Shown here in pieces: positions 16,632 to 26,300 of a stretch of 52,394 bases of DNA (position 1 is the stretch's first letter; every line of letters starts with the position of its first letter). The position numbers and the translations under genes were made by a program. This stretch comes from Sulfuricurvum sp. GTDB taxonomy: Bacteria > Campylobacterota > Campylobacteria > Campylobacterales > Sulfurimonadaceae. Where the stretch lies: the NCBI GenBank assembly GCA_020721585.1, contig DYMK01000013.1:1-52394 (forward strand), written 5' to 3'. The notes under the pieces were generated by a model. That model made no database searches and was not told the origin of the DNA. It saw only the letters and a list, made by a program, of their open reading frames with translations.

Positions 16632-18569
16632 ATGCGAAACGTTATGATTATGACCGTATTGTTGAGCCATTCGCTGTGGGCGTTGACCCTTGATGAAGCG
16701 GTCAGTGAAGCATTACGAACCCACCCTGTAGTGCAAGAGCGACTTAATAATTTCCGTGCAACGCAGCACGATCTCCAAATTGCCGAAGCAGAGTATTATC
16801 CCACGTTGGATTTGCGTGTCGCGGGTGGCTATAACCGTGCAGGGCGCGTGTTAAGTGCCGTCAATGCCCCGTATCCTGAATTTCTCAATTATGAGAGTTC
16901 GTTGACCCTAACGCAAAACCTCTTTAATGGTTTTGGTACCCGTCATAAAGTTGATTATCAAGAAGCGCGGGTGATGGCAGCGTCGTACAACTACCTCGAA
17001 AAAGCCAATGATATTGCGTTTCGTACCGTGGGTGCTTACCTTAATGTCATTCGCTCAACCGAGTTACTCCAAACCGCCAAAGAGAATGTGGCGATTGATA
17101 CCGATTTGTACAACAAGATTAAAACCCTCTACGATGGGGGGATGACCACCAAATCGGAGATGAATAAAGTCAGTGCGGCACTGTCGTTGGCAAAATCGAA
17201 CTTGACCGTCCAAGAGAACAATGCGCGCGATACCTATGCTACCTTTCGTCGCTACAGTGGGCATGAAGTGGATCCCTCCACGATGATCAAACCCAAACTC
17301 AAGGTGATGATGCCCGAATCGTTTGAGCGTGCGGCGATGATTGCTATCGATAATAATCCTTCTATTTTGGTCGGACGGTACAACATCAAAGGGGCGCAAA
17401 GCCTTATGGGAGAAAACAAAAAAGGGTATTACCCTAAAGTGGATTTAGAAGTAAACCAATTTCTCAATGACACCAACAAGCACAACAATGGCTTTACCAT
17501 CCCTGATGACCGTTTTCAAGCGCGCTTGGTGATGAACTATAACCTCTATCGGGGAGGTGCTGATCGGGCAACGGAACAAAAAAACATTAGCACGATCAAT
17601 AAAGAGATGCAAATAATGCTTGAATCCAAGCGAGAAGCCATTGAGGGGATTGAGCTGTCGTGGAATGCGTATACGATGGTGAGTAAACAGCTTAAAGATT
17701 TACATGAGTACCGTCAGTATGCGGAAAAAACGTTGGATTTGTACAAAGAGGAGTTTAATATGGGGCGACGCTCCATCTTAGAAATTCTCTCAGCGCAAAA
17801 CGATGTGATCGGGTCACGACAACAAATCGTTAATGCCGATCGCGATGCCCTTTTTGCCCAATATCGCATTTTAGACGCGATGGGATTGATGGTCGTTGCC
17901 GTTTTAGGGGACAAAAATGAGTATATGGCAAAAGTGAATTTGGGGAACAATAAGCACGATGTGATTAATGATCTTCTTCCGGTCAAAATGGATCAGGACA
18001 ACGATACGATCCCCGATAATATGGATCTGTGTGACAACTCCAAAGCGGGTGAAAATTTGATGCCCTACGGATGTACCAAAACCAAAGAGATTGACATGAC
18101 CATTAAGCTACACGATTCTCTTATCAGTGACAGCGACCATGATGGGGTCATTGATGTCAAAGATCAATGTCCCGATACCCCTGCTGGCTATAAAGTGGAT
18201 ACCAAAGGGTGTCCTGAGATGGTCACCTTGCATCTTAATTTTGCCACCGCATCGTACGCCATTCCTTCCAGTGCGACGGCCGATATTACACGATTGGAAA
18301 ATTTCTTGAAAACGCACCCTGATACGACCATTGATATTATTGGGCATACCGATAGCGTGGGGAATGATGAACTCAACCAAATACTCTCTGCCAATCGAGC
18401 CAAAGCGTTGGCGGATGTCTTGGTCAAACATGGCATTGCTGCGGAACGTATGACCACCCAAGGGAAAGGGGAAACACACCCCATTGCCTCCAATGTCAGT
18501 GCGTCAGGTCGCGCCCAAAATCGCCGTACCGAAATAACCTTGCATACCAAAACAGGAGTTCAACCATGA
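16632..18569 (+). CDS. TolC-like type I secretion outer-membrane channel fused to an OmpA domain
   Basis: The 645-residue protein starts at the ATG at 16632 with AAAGGA seven bases upstream; a longer TTG-started frame is unlikely. The signal peptide MRNVMIMTVLLSHSLWA precedes LTLDEAV. Residues about 20-430 form the TolC/OEP fold (ALRTHPVV, SLTLTQNLFNGFGT, LVMNYNLYRGGAD, FNMGRRSILEILSAQNDV). Then come Asp-rich thrombospondin type 3-like calcium motifs (DQDNDTIPDNMDLC, DSDHDGVIDVKDQCPDTPAG; about 450-525). An OmpA-like peptidoglycan-binding domain (about 530-640) ends the protein: IDIIGHTDSVGN, LSANRAKALADVLVKHGI, NRRTEITL. TolC proteins are normally about 430-480 residues without an OmpA tail, so this is a fusion tying the channel to the cell wall. 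It is the first gene of the secretion operon. Confidence 0.9.
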   Translation: MRNVMIMTVLLSHSLWALTLDEAVSEALRTHPVVQERLNNFRATQHDLQIAEAEYYPTLDLRVAGGYNRAGRVLSAVNAPYPEFLNYESSLTLTQNLFNGFGTRHKVDYQEARVMAASYNYLEKANDIAFRTVGAYLNVIRSTELLQTAKENVAIDTDLYNKIKTLYDGGMTTKSEMNKVSAALSLAKSNLTVQENNARDTYATFRRYSGHEVDPSTMIKPKLKVMMPESFERAAMIAIDNNPSILVGRYNIKGAQSLMGENKKGYYPKVDLEVNQFLNDTNKHNNGFTIPDDRFQARLVMNYNLYRGGADRATEQKNISTINKEMQIMLESKREAIEGIELSWNAYTMVSKQLKDLHEYRQYAEKTLDLYKEEFNMGRRSILEILSAQNDVIGSRQQIVNADRDALFAQYRILDAMGLMVVAVLGDKNEYMAKVNLGNNKHDVINDLLPVKMDQDNDTIPDNMDLCDNSKAGENLMPYGCTKTKEIDMTIKLHDSLISDSDHDGVIDVKDQCPDTPAGYKVDTKGCPEMVTLHLNFATASYAIPSSATADITRLENFLKTHPDTTIDIIGHTDSVGNDELNQILSANRAKALADVLVKHGIAAERMTTQGKGETHPIASNVSASGRAQNRRTEITLHTKTGVQP

Positions 18570-19114
18570 AAACCCTTCTTTTGACCCTTATGGCATGGTC
18601 GACGTTGTCTGCGGGCGTGTATACCTATCCCTACTCTCCGCTTCACGATATGGCGGTGAGTGACCAGAACAATTCCCTCTTTCATGGGGATTTTGACCAT
18701 ATTATCCGTTACCAACCGATCCACTACCGTGCGTCAAATGGGGTGGAGATCAATCGTGCGTGGAAAAACATTCACGAATCGTTAAACGGTTATACGTCAT
18801 CAGCAAAACCCTATACGGTGAGTGTGGTCGCCCGCACCCGTACCAATGATAATCCCGAATTTCAAGCGATCCAAAAAACCACCTTTTTTGGTGCTATCCA
18901 AGATAAACTGATGGAATCCCATCCCACGCAAGCCTCTCAACAAGCAGTCTGTCAGCGTGCTTTAGACGATGCTAAAGCTCATCTTGTCGGAATGCACATC
19001 GCAGAAAAAAACATGGTATTTGAGTGCCGTGATGGGAAAGATCCTATACGGTTAGAAAACGATGGAGATGCTAGGGAAGAAAACTATACCCTTACGATTA
19101 CGTTATACCAATAA
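18566..19114 (+). CDS. Exported protein of unknown function, possibly a divergent OmpA-like domain
   Basis: The 182-residue protein has a signal peptide (MKTLLLTLMAWSTLSAG). No family is recognised with certainty. The C-terminal half has an order of elements like an OmpA domain: YTVSVVARTRTND (compare the hydrophobic strand ending GHTD), QRALDDAKAHLVGMHIAEKNMVF (compare RAKAVxxYLVxxGI), and ENYTLTITLY (compare NRRTEITL at the end of the TolC fusion). Key peptidoglycan-binding residues seem altered. Two Cys (AVCQRA, VFECRD) could form a disulphide. It starts in an ATGA overlap with the TolC-OmpA gene and ends 14 bases before the ABC transporter, so it is probably a periplasmic accessory of this secretion system. 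It lacks LapG-type catalytic motifs. Confidence 0.6.
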   Translation: MKTLLLTLMAWSTLSAGVYTYPYSPLHDMAVSDQNNSLFHGDFDHIIRYQPIHYRASNGVEINRAWKNIHESLNGYTSSAKPYTVSVVARTRTNDNPEFQAIQKTTFFGAIQDKLMESHPTQASQQAVCQRALDDAKAHLVGMHIAEKNMVFECRDGKDPIRLENDGDAREENYTLTITLYQ

Positions 19115-19128
19115 AGGAACCCAAAACC

Positions 19129-21258
19129 ATGTCATCCACTTCTCATGACTCTTTGCTTCAGGCATTGGTGACCTATACCGCACTGTATCATAAACCCTTT
19201 AGTGCTGATGCCCTTAGCGATGGATTGCCTCTGGATGGCAAAGAGGGGAAACTTTTTTCCCAAAACGCTTCCAAATCCCTTTTTTCCCGCGCGTGTGCCA
19301 GAGCGGGACTCAAAACCACCCTCATTGAACGTCCGATTCGGGATATTCTCTCGTTGCAACTGCCCGTTATTTTGATGATGGCAAAAGAAAATGCCATCAT
19401 CTTAGATGCTATTGATGAGGGGCGTGCTAAGGTTATTTATCCTGGGGTGGAACCCTCCCAAGAATGGGTTGAGATCAAAAAACTGGAAGAGGAGTATTTG
19501 GGGTTTGCCTATATGCTCAAAAAAATCTATACCTACTCCGAAGCAAACAAACGAACGTTGAATATCGAACATAACCATTGGTTTTGGGGGACGCTTAACC
19601 TCTCGCGCCAAATTTATGTCGATACCTTGTGGGCGACACTTTTGGTCAATCTTTTGGTGTTGGCAACCCCTTTGTTTACGATGAATGTCTATGATCGGGT
19701 GATCCCGAACAATGCCATAGAAACGTTGTGGGTCTTTACCATCGGGGTGATTATCATCTATGCCTTGGATACGTTTTTGAAATTTACCCGCACCTATTTG
19801 GTGGAGACGGCGGCCAAAAAAAGTGACATTATCATGTCCTCTATTTTGTTTGAAAAAGTGATCAATATGAAGATGGAAGCCCACTCCAAATCGGTGGGAT
19901 CGTTTGCCAATACGATTCGTGATTTTGAGATGTTGCGGGGCTTTTTTACCAATACGACCATTACGGCGTTGGTCGACATCCCTTTTGCTCTCGTGTTTTT
20001 AATCATGATTGCGTATTTGGGGGGGATGTTGGTCTTTATCCCCATTGTGACCGCGATGATTATCGTGGGATACGCGTTGGCAATGATTAAACCCCTTCGC
20101 GCCAACATCGAACGCTCGCATGAAGCCAGTGCAAAAAAAAGTGGTATTTTGATTGAAAGCCTCCATAACATTGAGACCGTTAAATCGATGAGCATGACGG
20201 GAAAAGTGCAGTTTGATTGGGAAGAGAGCAATGGGGAAATTGCTGAACGGGGACTCAAAACCAAAATCCTCTCTACTTCCATCCCTACGGTTACGGGGTT
20301 GCTCATTCAGCTTAGTTCCGTAGCGGTGGTGGTGTATGGGGTCTATTTGATCCAAGAGTTTGAACTCACCATGGGGGGATTGATCGCGGTGGTGATCTTG
20401 ACCTCTCGGGTATTGGCACCTATGGGGCAGGTGGCAGGATTGCTCACCCAGTATGAGGATGCCAAAACCTCGTATGATATGCTCAATGAGATTATGAGTC
20501 GTCCCGACGAACGCCCTAAGGGGAAACAGTTTGTCCAAAAACCCACCTTTAGCGGTCATATTGAGTTTAAAGAGGTGACGTTTGCCTATCCCGGAGAAGA
20601 GGTTCCTGCCCTTAAAAATGTCTCCTTTACCATCCAAGCGGGGGAACACGTGGGGATTATTGGACGGATGGGATCGGGTAAAAGTACCATCGAAAAATTG
20701 CTTTTGCGACTCTATGAACCCCAAAGTGGCTCTATTTTGATCGATGGATTGGATATTTCGCAAATTGACCCTGCCGATTTACGCCGTGCGATGGGGTATG
20801 TTCCCCAAGATGTCCACCTTTTCCGTGGGACGATCAAAGATAATATTTTTGGGGGAACCCGTTACCGCAATGATGAAGCGATGATCCGTGCCAGTGTCCA
20901 AAGTGGTACCGATGAGTTCGTCCGTAACCACCCACGCGGTTATGAGATGGAAGTTGCAGAACGGGGATTGGGGCTTTCAGGGGGGCAACGTCAAAGTGTG
21001 GGAATCGCCCGTGCCTTGCTTAACGATCCCGAAATATTGTTGTTGGATGAACCCAGTAATGCGATGGATCAAACCTCCGAAGCCAATTTAATCGCCCATC
21101 TCACCCGCGTATGCGAGGGGAAAACCTTAGTGATGGTGACCCAAAAGCTCTCTATTCTTTCGTTGACCCAACGGTTGATTGTGATGCACAATGGTGCGAT
21201 TGTACACGATGGAGCGCGCGATGAGGTGCTTAAACTCCTTTCGGGTGTAAAAGGATGA
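19129..21258 (+). CDS. Type I secretion ABC transporter with inactive C39-like domain
   Basis: The 709-residue inner-membrane exporter subunit powers transport of large adhesins. Residues 1 to about 135 form a C39 peptidase-like domain without the catalytic Cys, as in HlyB/LapB-type transporters that bind rather than cut the substrate. Membrane segments lie at about 155-430 (TLLVNLLVLATPLFTMNVYDRV). The nucleotide-binding domain has Walker A GIIGRMGSGKST, signature LSGGQRQSVGIARALL and Walker B ILLLDEPSNAMD. The overall type matches the LssB-like transporters paired with RTX adhesins. The likely substrates are the giant adhesins encoded just downstream. It belongs to a five-gene operon. Confidence 0.93.
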   Translation: MSSTSHDSLLQALVTYTALYHKPFSADALSDGLPLDGKEGKLFSQNASKSLFSRACARAGLKTTLIERPIRDILSLQLPVILMMAKENAIILDAIDEGRAKVIYPGVEPSQEWVEIKKLEEEYLGFAYMLKKIYTYSEANKRTLNIEHNHWFWGTLNLSRQIYVDTLWATLLVNLLVLATPLFTMNVYDRVIPNNAIETLWVFTIGVIIIYALDTFLKFTRTYLVETAAKKSDIIMSSILFEKVINMKMEAHSKSVGSFANTIRDFEMLRGFFTNTTITALVDIPFALVFLIMIAYLGGMLVFIPIVTAMIIVGYALAMIKPLRANIERSHEASAKKSGILIESLHNIETVKSMSMTGKVQFDWEESNGEIAERGLKTKILSTSIPTVTGLLIQLSSVAVVVYGVYLIQEFELTMGGLIAVVILTSRVLAPMGQVAGLLTQYEDAKTSYDMLNEIMSRPDERPKGKQFVQKPTFSGHIEFKEVTFAYPGEEVPALKNVSFTIQAGEHVGIIGRMGSGKSTIEKLLLRLYEPQSGSILIDGLDISQIDPADLRRAMGYVPQDVHLFRGTIKDNIFGGTRYRNDEAMIRASVQSGTDEFVRNHPRGYEMEVAERGLGLSGGQRQSVGIARALLNDPEILLLDEPSNAMDQTSEANLIAHLTRVCEGKTLVMVTQKLSILSLTQRLIVMHNGAIVHDGARDEVLKLLSGVKG

Positions 21259-21262
21259 TAGT

Positions 21263-22585
21263 ATGAAAAAACGATTAACGTACCAAGATTACGAGTATGT
21301 GCAAGCCCTGAGTGAGGCGGTATTGATGACCACACCCAGCCGTATCCGCACGGTGTTGTACCTTTGGTTGGCAGCGATCTTTTTGTTTATTGTCTGGGCG
21401 GCTTTTTCCCAAGTGGATGAGATTTCACGCGGGACAGGGGAAGTGGTCTCCAGCGCGCACAATAAGATGATTCAACACCTAGAGGGGGGGATTGTCCAAC
21501 AAATTTTGGTCAAAGAGGGGCAAAGCGTCACAAAAAATCAGGTTCTTTTGAAAATCAAGAACGAAAAATCAACCTCCTCGTTTGCGTCTAATACCATGGA
21601 AGCGTATGCGCTTCAAGCCAAACTCGTCCGACTCAAAGCCGAAGGATTGGGGGGAGCGTTTAGCGAAGGAAATGTCTCTGCGGCGTTGCAACCCTATATC
21701 GACAATGAACGGGCATTGTTTAACAGCAATCGTCTTGATCTGAATGCCCAAATATCGGGTTTGTCCGAAAAATTGACCCAAAGTCGTCAGTCCCTCTCCG
21801 AAGCCAAATCGACCAAAGCGCATTTACGACACTCTTTGGATTTGATCAACGAAGAGGTGCGCATGACCGGCCCCATGGTCGAAAAAGGGGTGAAATCACG
21901 GGTTGATTATCTTAAATTGCAACGGGATGCCAACCAAGCGGAAGATCAATACCAATCGACTTCACTTTCCATCCCCCGTTTGGCTTCGGTGATCCAAGAG
22001 ACCGCCCGTTCCATCGAAGAGGCATGGGCAAAATTCCGTGCGGATGCCCAAACCCAATACAATGAGACCTTATCGAAATTGCAAACCTTACAGGCTAATG
22101 GGACGGCATTAAGCGATGAAGTGGATCGTACGACGGTGCGTTCTCCCATGGATGGGGTGGTGCAAAGTCTTTTTGTCCATACCATTGGGGGGGTTGTTAA
22201 ACCGGGGGATGATTTGATCGAAATCGTCCCCCGAGGGGAGCGACTGGTCGCAGAGGTAAAAATCAAACCCTCCGACATCGCCTTTATCTATCCGGGGCAA
22301 CGGGCGGTGGTTAAATTATCAGCGTACGATTTTTCCATCTATGGGGCGTTGGAGGGGAAAGTATCGCTTATCAGTGCCGATACCCAAACCAACAAAAAAG
22401 AGGATGTTTATTACATCGTCCAAATTGTGACCGATAAAAGTTACATCCAACATAATGGCAAACGGTTGACCATTTTACCGGGGATGACCGTTAATGCTGA
22501 CATTATCACAGGACGCAAGAGTGTGTTGGATTATATTCTCAAACCAATTCTTAAAACCAAACAAAATATGTTGAGTGAACGCTAA
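21263..22585 (+). CDS. Type I secretion membrane fusion protein, HlyD/LapC family
   Basis: The 440-residue periplasmic adaptor joins the ABC transporter to the TolC-like channel. A membrane anchor lies at about residues 28-48 (VLYLWLAAIFLFIVWAAF), followed by the biotinyl-lipoyl strand region (GEVVSSAHNKMIQHLEGGIVQQILVKEGQSV). A long helical hairpin spans about 100-280, and the second lipoyl half (RSPMDGVVQSLFVHTIGGVVKPGDDLIEIVP) precedes the beta-barrel part ending LTILPGMTVNADIITGRKSVLDYILKPI, a signature ending of the HlyD family. It starts four bases after the transporter stop, with AAAGGATG before the ATG. Confidence 0.93.
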   Translation: MKKRLTYQDYEYVQALSEAVLMTTPSRIRTVLYLWLAAIFLFIVWAAFSQVDEISRGTGEVVSSAHNKMIQHLEGGIVQQILVKEGQSVTKNQVLLKIKNEKSTSSFASNTMEAYALQAKLVRLKAEGLGGAFSEGNVSAALQPYIDNERALFNSNRLDLNAQISGLSEKLTQSRQSLSEAKSTKAHLRHSLDLINEEVRMTGPMVEKGVKSRVDYLKLQRDANQAEDQYQSTSLSIPRLASVIQETARSIEEAWAKFRADAQTQYNETLSKLQTLQANGTALSDEVDRTTVRSPMDGVVQSLFVHTIGGVVKPGDDLIEIVPRGERLVAEVKIKPSDIAFIYPGQRAVVKLSAYDFSIYGALEGKVSLISADTQTNKKEDVYYIVQIVTDKSYIQHNGKRLTILPGMTVNADIITGRKSVLDYILKPILKTKQNMLSER

Positions 22586-23169
22586 TGAAATGGATTGTGT
22601 ATGGATATGATATCCAATGCGTAGAGCATAGCGTACACTCCATGACACCTGAGGTTGAGGTGATCGTGTGTGATGATGCAGATCAGTTAAAAACGTACTC
22701 TCATGCCTCTATGATTGTGATTTTGGATGATAATCTTGCGTACAATGAACACCTTGTCAAAGAATTAATGGCACACAATAATACTTTGTTGGTATTGCAA
22801 CGCGTCCCTTTGCTCCCCTCCGCGCGCCATTATTTGAGCTTGGGTGTCAAGGGGTATGGCAATGCGTTGATGCACTCCGTCTATTTTCGTGCTGCTATGG
22901 AGACGTTGCAACAGCAGATGATTTGGCTCCACCCCCAGCTTATCGCCCAACTGGTAGGGGAAATCATTCCCACACAAAAAAGTGATTTTTTAGCGTTGTT
23001 AACCCAACGGGAGAGAGAGATTGCGCATCATCTTTTGGAAGGTAAAACCAATTACGAGATTGCAGACCTTTTAGTCATTACTCCACGAACCGTTAAAGCC
23101 CACGCTTCCCATCTCTACCAAAAACTCCACGTTAAAGATCGTCTTGATTTTGCCCTCCGTTATAAATAA
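22585..23169 (+). CDS. LuxR/NarL-type transcription regulator with degenerate receiver
   Basis: The 194-residue protein overlaps the HlyD stop by one base (TAATG). The C-terminal LuxR helix-turn-helix (about 132-192) is clear: LTQREREIAHHLLEGKTNYEIADLL followed by TPRTVKAHASHLYQKL. The N-terminal part (1 to about 115) resembles a receiver fold but lacks its usual landmarks: the acidic pair near the start is not apparent, the Thr/Ser switch position reads LQRVP, and the conserved Lys near GVKGYGN is replaced by Asn; only LDD could supply a phospho-acceptor-like Asp. It may respond to a ligand or partner instead of phosphorylation. Its place between the exporter and the adhesin suggests control of this locus (inference). 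Confidence 0.85.
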   Translation: MKWIVYGYDIQCVEHSVHSMTPEVEVIVCDDADQLKTYSHASMIVILDDNLAYNEHLVKELMAHNNTLLVLQRVPLLPSARHYLSLGVKGYGNALMHSVYFRAAMETLQQQMIWLHPQLIAQLVGEIIPTQKSDFLALLTQREREIAHHLLEGKTNYEIADLLVITPRTVKAHASHLYQKLHVKDRLDFALRYK

Positions 23170-23177
23170 TTTTTTAC

Positions 23178-23196
23178 AGTGTCCCTAGGGGGCACT
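23178..23196 (+). terminator. Hairpin after the regulator gene
   Basis: AGTGTCCC and GGGGCACT form an 8-bp stem (one G-T pair) with loop TAG, followed by a modest pyrimidine run (ATCTTTCTCC). It probably ends or attenuates the secretion-operon transcript before the adhesin gene. Confidence 0.45.
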
Positions 23197-23219
23197 ATCT
23201 TTCTCCTCCTCGTTTTGTT

Positions 23220-23225
23220 TATACT
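23220..23225 (+). promoter_or_regulatory. Candidate -10 box for the giant adhesin gene
   Basis: TATACT follows T-rich DNA (CGTTTTGTT) 24 bases beyond the hairpin and about 100 bases before the adhesin ATG, leaving a 5' leader of roughly 90 bases. No clear -35 is seen. Confidence 0.3.
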
Positions 23226-23324
23226 ACGCTCATTAATAGGTGTTCTGTAACGAAAAAATATCACTTTTGAACCATTTTTTTGATTTATAGTAACACTACA
23301 ATAAGCGATAATAAAGGGGAAAGT

Positions 23325-26300
23325 ATGATCATTGCAACCATAACCGACGTTTTAGGGGACGTATTCATCCGAAAAGTGGACGGCACCATTGCCAACGTTG
23401 TATCAGGGGATGTGATCGTCAATGAAGATGCTTCCTCGCAGTACCGTGTTGCGTATGTGGATAATGGGGGGACAATGCTTTTTACGGGGACTGCCCCACA
23501 GTTGTTTAATCCCACGATGATCCCCTCCCATCATGAGGGGTCTGAATCGGTCATTGATACGACGAGTGCTAACCCTTTTACCCCCAGTGATCCTGCTAAC
23601 CCTTCTGATCTTCAACATCCCGCAGTAGCACGTAAAAAAAGGGAAGAAGAGGATATTAATTCAAATGCATGGAATCTTCAAAGCATGCTTGACAATCAAA
23701 AAAAAGTCCTTTCTGCAATCGAAAAAGGAGATGAACCCAAAACCCCAGAAGGGTTTACCTTCGGGGAACGGGAAGCGCAGCTTCTTAGAGCGCAAGAGGA
23801 TCTTTTTGACCCCCGAACCGGCAACCAAACTCGCCCTAATTCAGGACTTCGACAAGCCCAATTTGATGAAAATTACCAAAATCCCAAGGACTATTTTGAG
23901 GATCGGACAGGGCAACAAACGGATGTGAATTCCGATCTTCGGAACGCCAAATTTTTGGGTGCTAGACGAGAATACGAAGAAGATGGCATTTTTTATGGCG
24001 ACAATTCCGATCATGAGACACTGGTCATCCCGATCAACCGTCCCCCTTTGGCGGTTGCGGATCGTAATGATGTAACGGTCAATGCTGAGGATGCACTGGG
24101 TCATGATGATGGTGATGCTACGACTACAATTATCGTTGGGGGTACTATTTTAGGCAATGATACCGATCCCGATGGAAACGATACCAAGACCATTACGAGT
24201 ATTTCAGGGGTAGATAAAGGGGTTATTGATGGTACGACAATCGGCAAGTATGGGACATTGCTCCTAAATCATGATGGTACTTATACCTATACACTGGATG
24301 ATTCCCCCTTACAAATGCAAGCGTTGGCGGTGGGTGAGACTCTGACCGATACCTTCACCTATACCATTGTTGATCGTGCGGGACAATTTAGCAGTAGCAC
24401 GACCTTAAGCATCGTGATTCATGGGGTCAATAATGTCCCTGTCTTTACCGTGAGTACGGGAGATAGCGACAGTGCAGCCATTACCGAAACCAATACGACC
24501 CTCTCCACCACGGGAACCTTGAGCATTGGGGATGTGGATACGACCGATACGGTCACTGCCACCTCGGGGGGGATTGTTAGTGTTGGGGGGACATATCAGG
24601 GTGCATTGCCCACAGAAGCACAGCTGATTGCGATGTTTGGCGTAACTGGAGGGGAACCAAGTACGGTAAAATCGGATAATCCCCACGGTATTGTCTGGAG
24701 CTTTAACTCAGGGAGTCACTCTTTTGATCCCATCCCCGTAGGGGAGACCGTGACGTTGACCTACAGGGTTGATGCCACCGATAACCATGGGGTGACCCGA
24801 AGCCATGATGTGACCATCACCATTACGGGAACCAACGATGTTCCCATCGCGGTTGCCGATACCAATAGCGTGACCGAAGATGCTGAGGATGTACTGGGGC
24901 ATGAGGATGGTAAAGCCTCGACCACGATTATTAGTGGTTCGACGGTATTAGCCAATGATACGGATGTCGATACGGGAGATACCAAAACGGTCAGTGGTGT
25001 ACAAGCAGGAAACCACAATGGTGATTTAAGCAATGCTACGACCCTAGGACAGGGTGTCACGGGGAATTATGGTACGGTGATTATGAATGCGGATGGGACG
25101 TATACCTATGCCCTTAACAATAACGACGTACGGGTACAACACCTCGCTTCGGGTGAGAAACTCACGGACGTATTTAGTTATACCGCAAAGGATAGCCAAG
25201 GGGCAACCTCCACCACCACCCTCACGATCACCATCAACGGAACCAACGATGCCCCGACTATCACCCCCGTAGATGGAAATGATACAGGCAATGGAACCCA
25301 TATCGGAGGTCAAGCAACGGTCTATGAAGCATCCCTCTCCACAGGGTCTAACCCAAGCGCGACGACCGAAACAACCAGTGGAACCCTCACCATCAGTGCT
25401 AAAGATGGATTAACCAGTGTGGTTATCGGGGGGACAACCATCAGTGAAGCCCAATTGCTTGCCAGTGGAACCACCCCCATTAGTATCACCACCGCCAATG
25501 GCAGTACCTTAGTGATCAATGGCTTCACCCCCAGTGACACAACCCACCACGATGGAAGCGGAAGTATTAACTACACCTACACCCTTAACACCGCCCACAC
25601 CAACGGAACCACCAATGATGGGAATAACGATACGACCGATAGCATTAGCCTTGTCGTGAATGACAGAGACCTTGGACAATCCACCGGAACCCTTACGGTC
25701 ACCATCGTGGATGATGTTCCCACCGCACGCGCTGATACCAACAGCGTCACCGAAGATACCGCCGTCACTGGAGGTAACCTTGTCGCCACCGGAAATGTAG
25801 TCACCGCAAACGATACCCTCGGAGCCGATGTGACCCTAACCCCTGTCAGTGGGGTAAAAGCAGGAACCGATACTTCTACCGATGCTACCACCAATGTGGG
25901 CAGTGCCGTAGTAGGAACCTACGGAAGTGTGACCATCAATAGTGATGGAACCTACACGTATACCGCCAATAACAGTGATGTACGTATCCAACACCTAGCC
26001 AATGGAGAAACCCTCACCGATAGCTTCGTCTACACCCTCAAAGATGCTGATGGGGATACCAGTACCACCACCCTCACGATCACCATCAACGGAACCAACG
26101 ATGCCCCGACCATCACCCCCGTAGATGGAAATAACGTAGGCAATGGAACCCATATCGGAGGTCAAGCAACGGTCTATGAAGCATCCCTCTCCACAGGGTC
26201 TAACCCAAGCGCGACGACCGAAACAACCAGTGGAACCCTCACCATCAGTGCTAAAGATGGATTAACCAGTGTGGTTATCGGGGGGACAACCATCAGTGAA

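Noticed and set aside
18566-19114. LapG-type periplasmic protease
   Set aside because: No Cys-His-Asp transglutaminase-like motif order is present.
19129-19535. Active C39 peptidase on the ABC transporter
   Set aside because: The N-terminal domain has no catalytic Cys at the expected early position, and the adhesins show no double-Gly leader.
23280-23324. TTG-initiated extension of the giant adhesin
   Set aside because: No ribosome binding site there; GGGGAAAG precedes the ATG at 23325, where the retention-module sequence begins.
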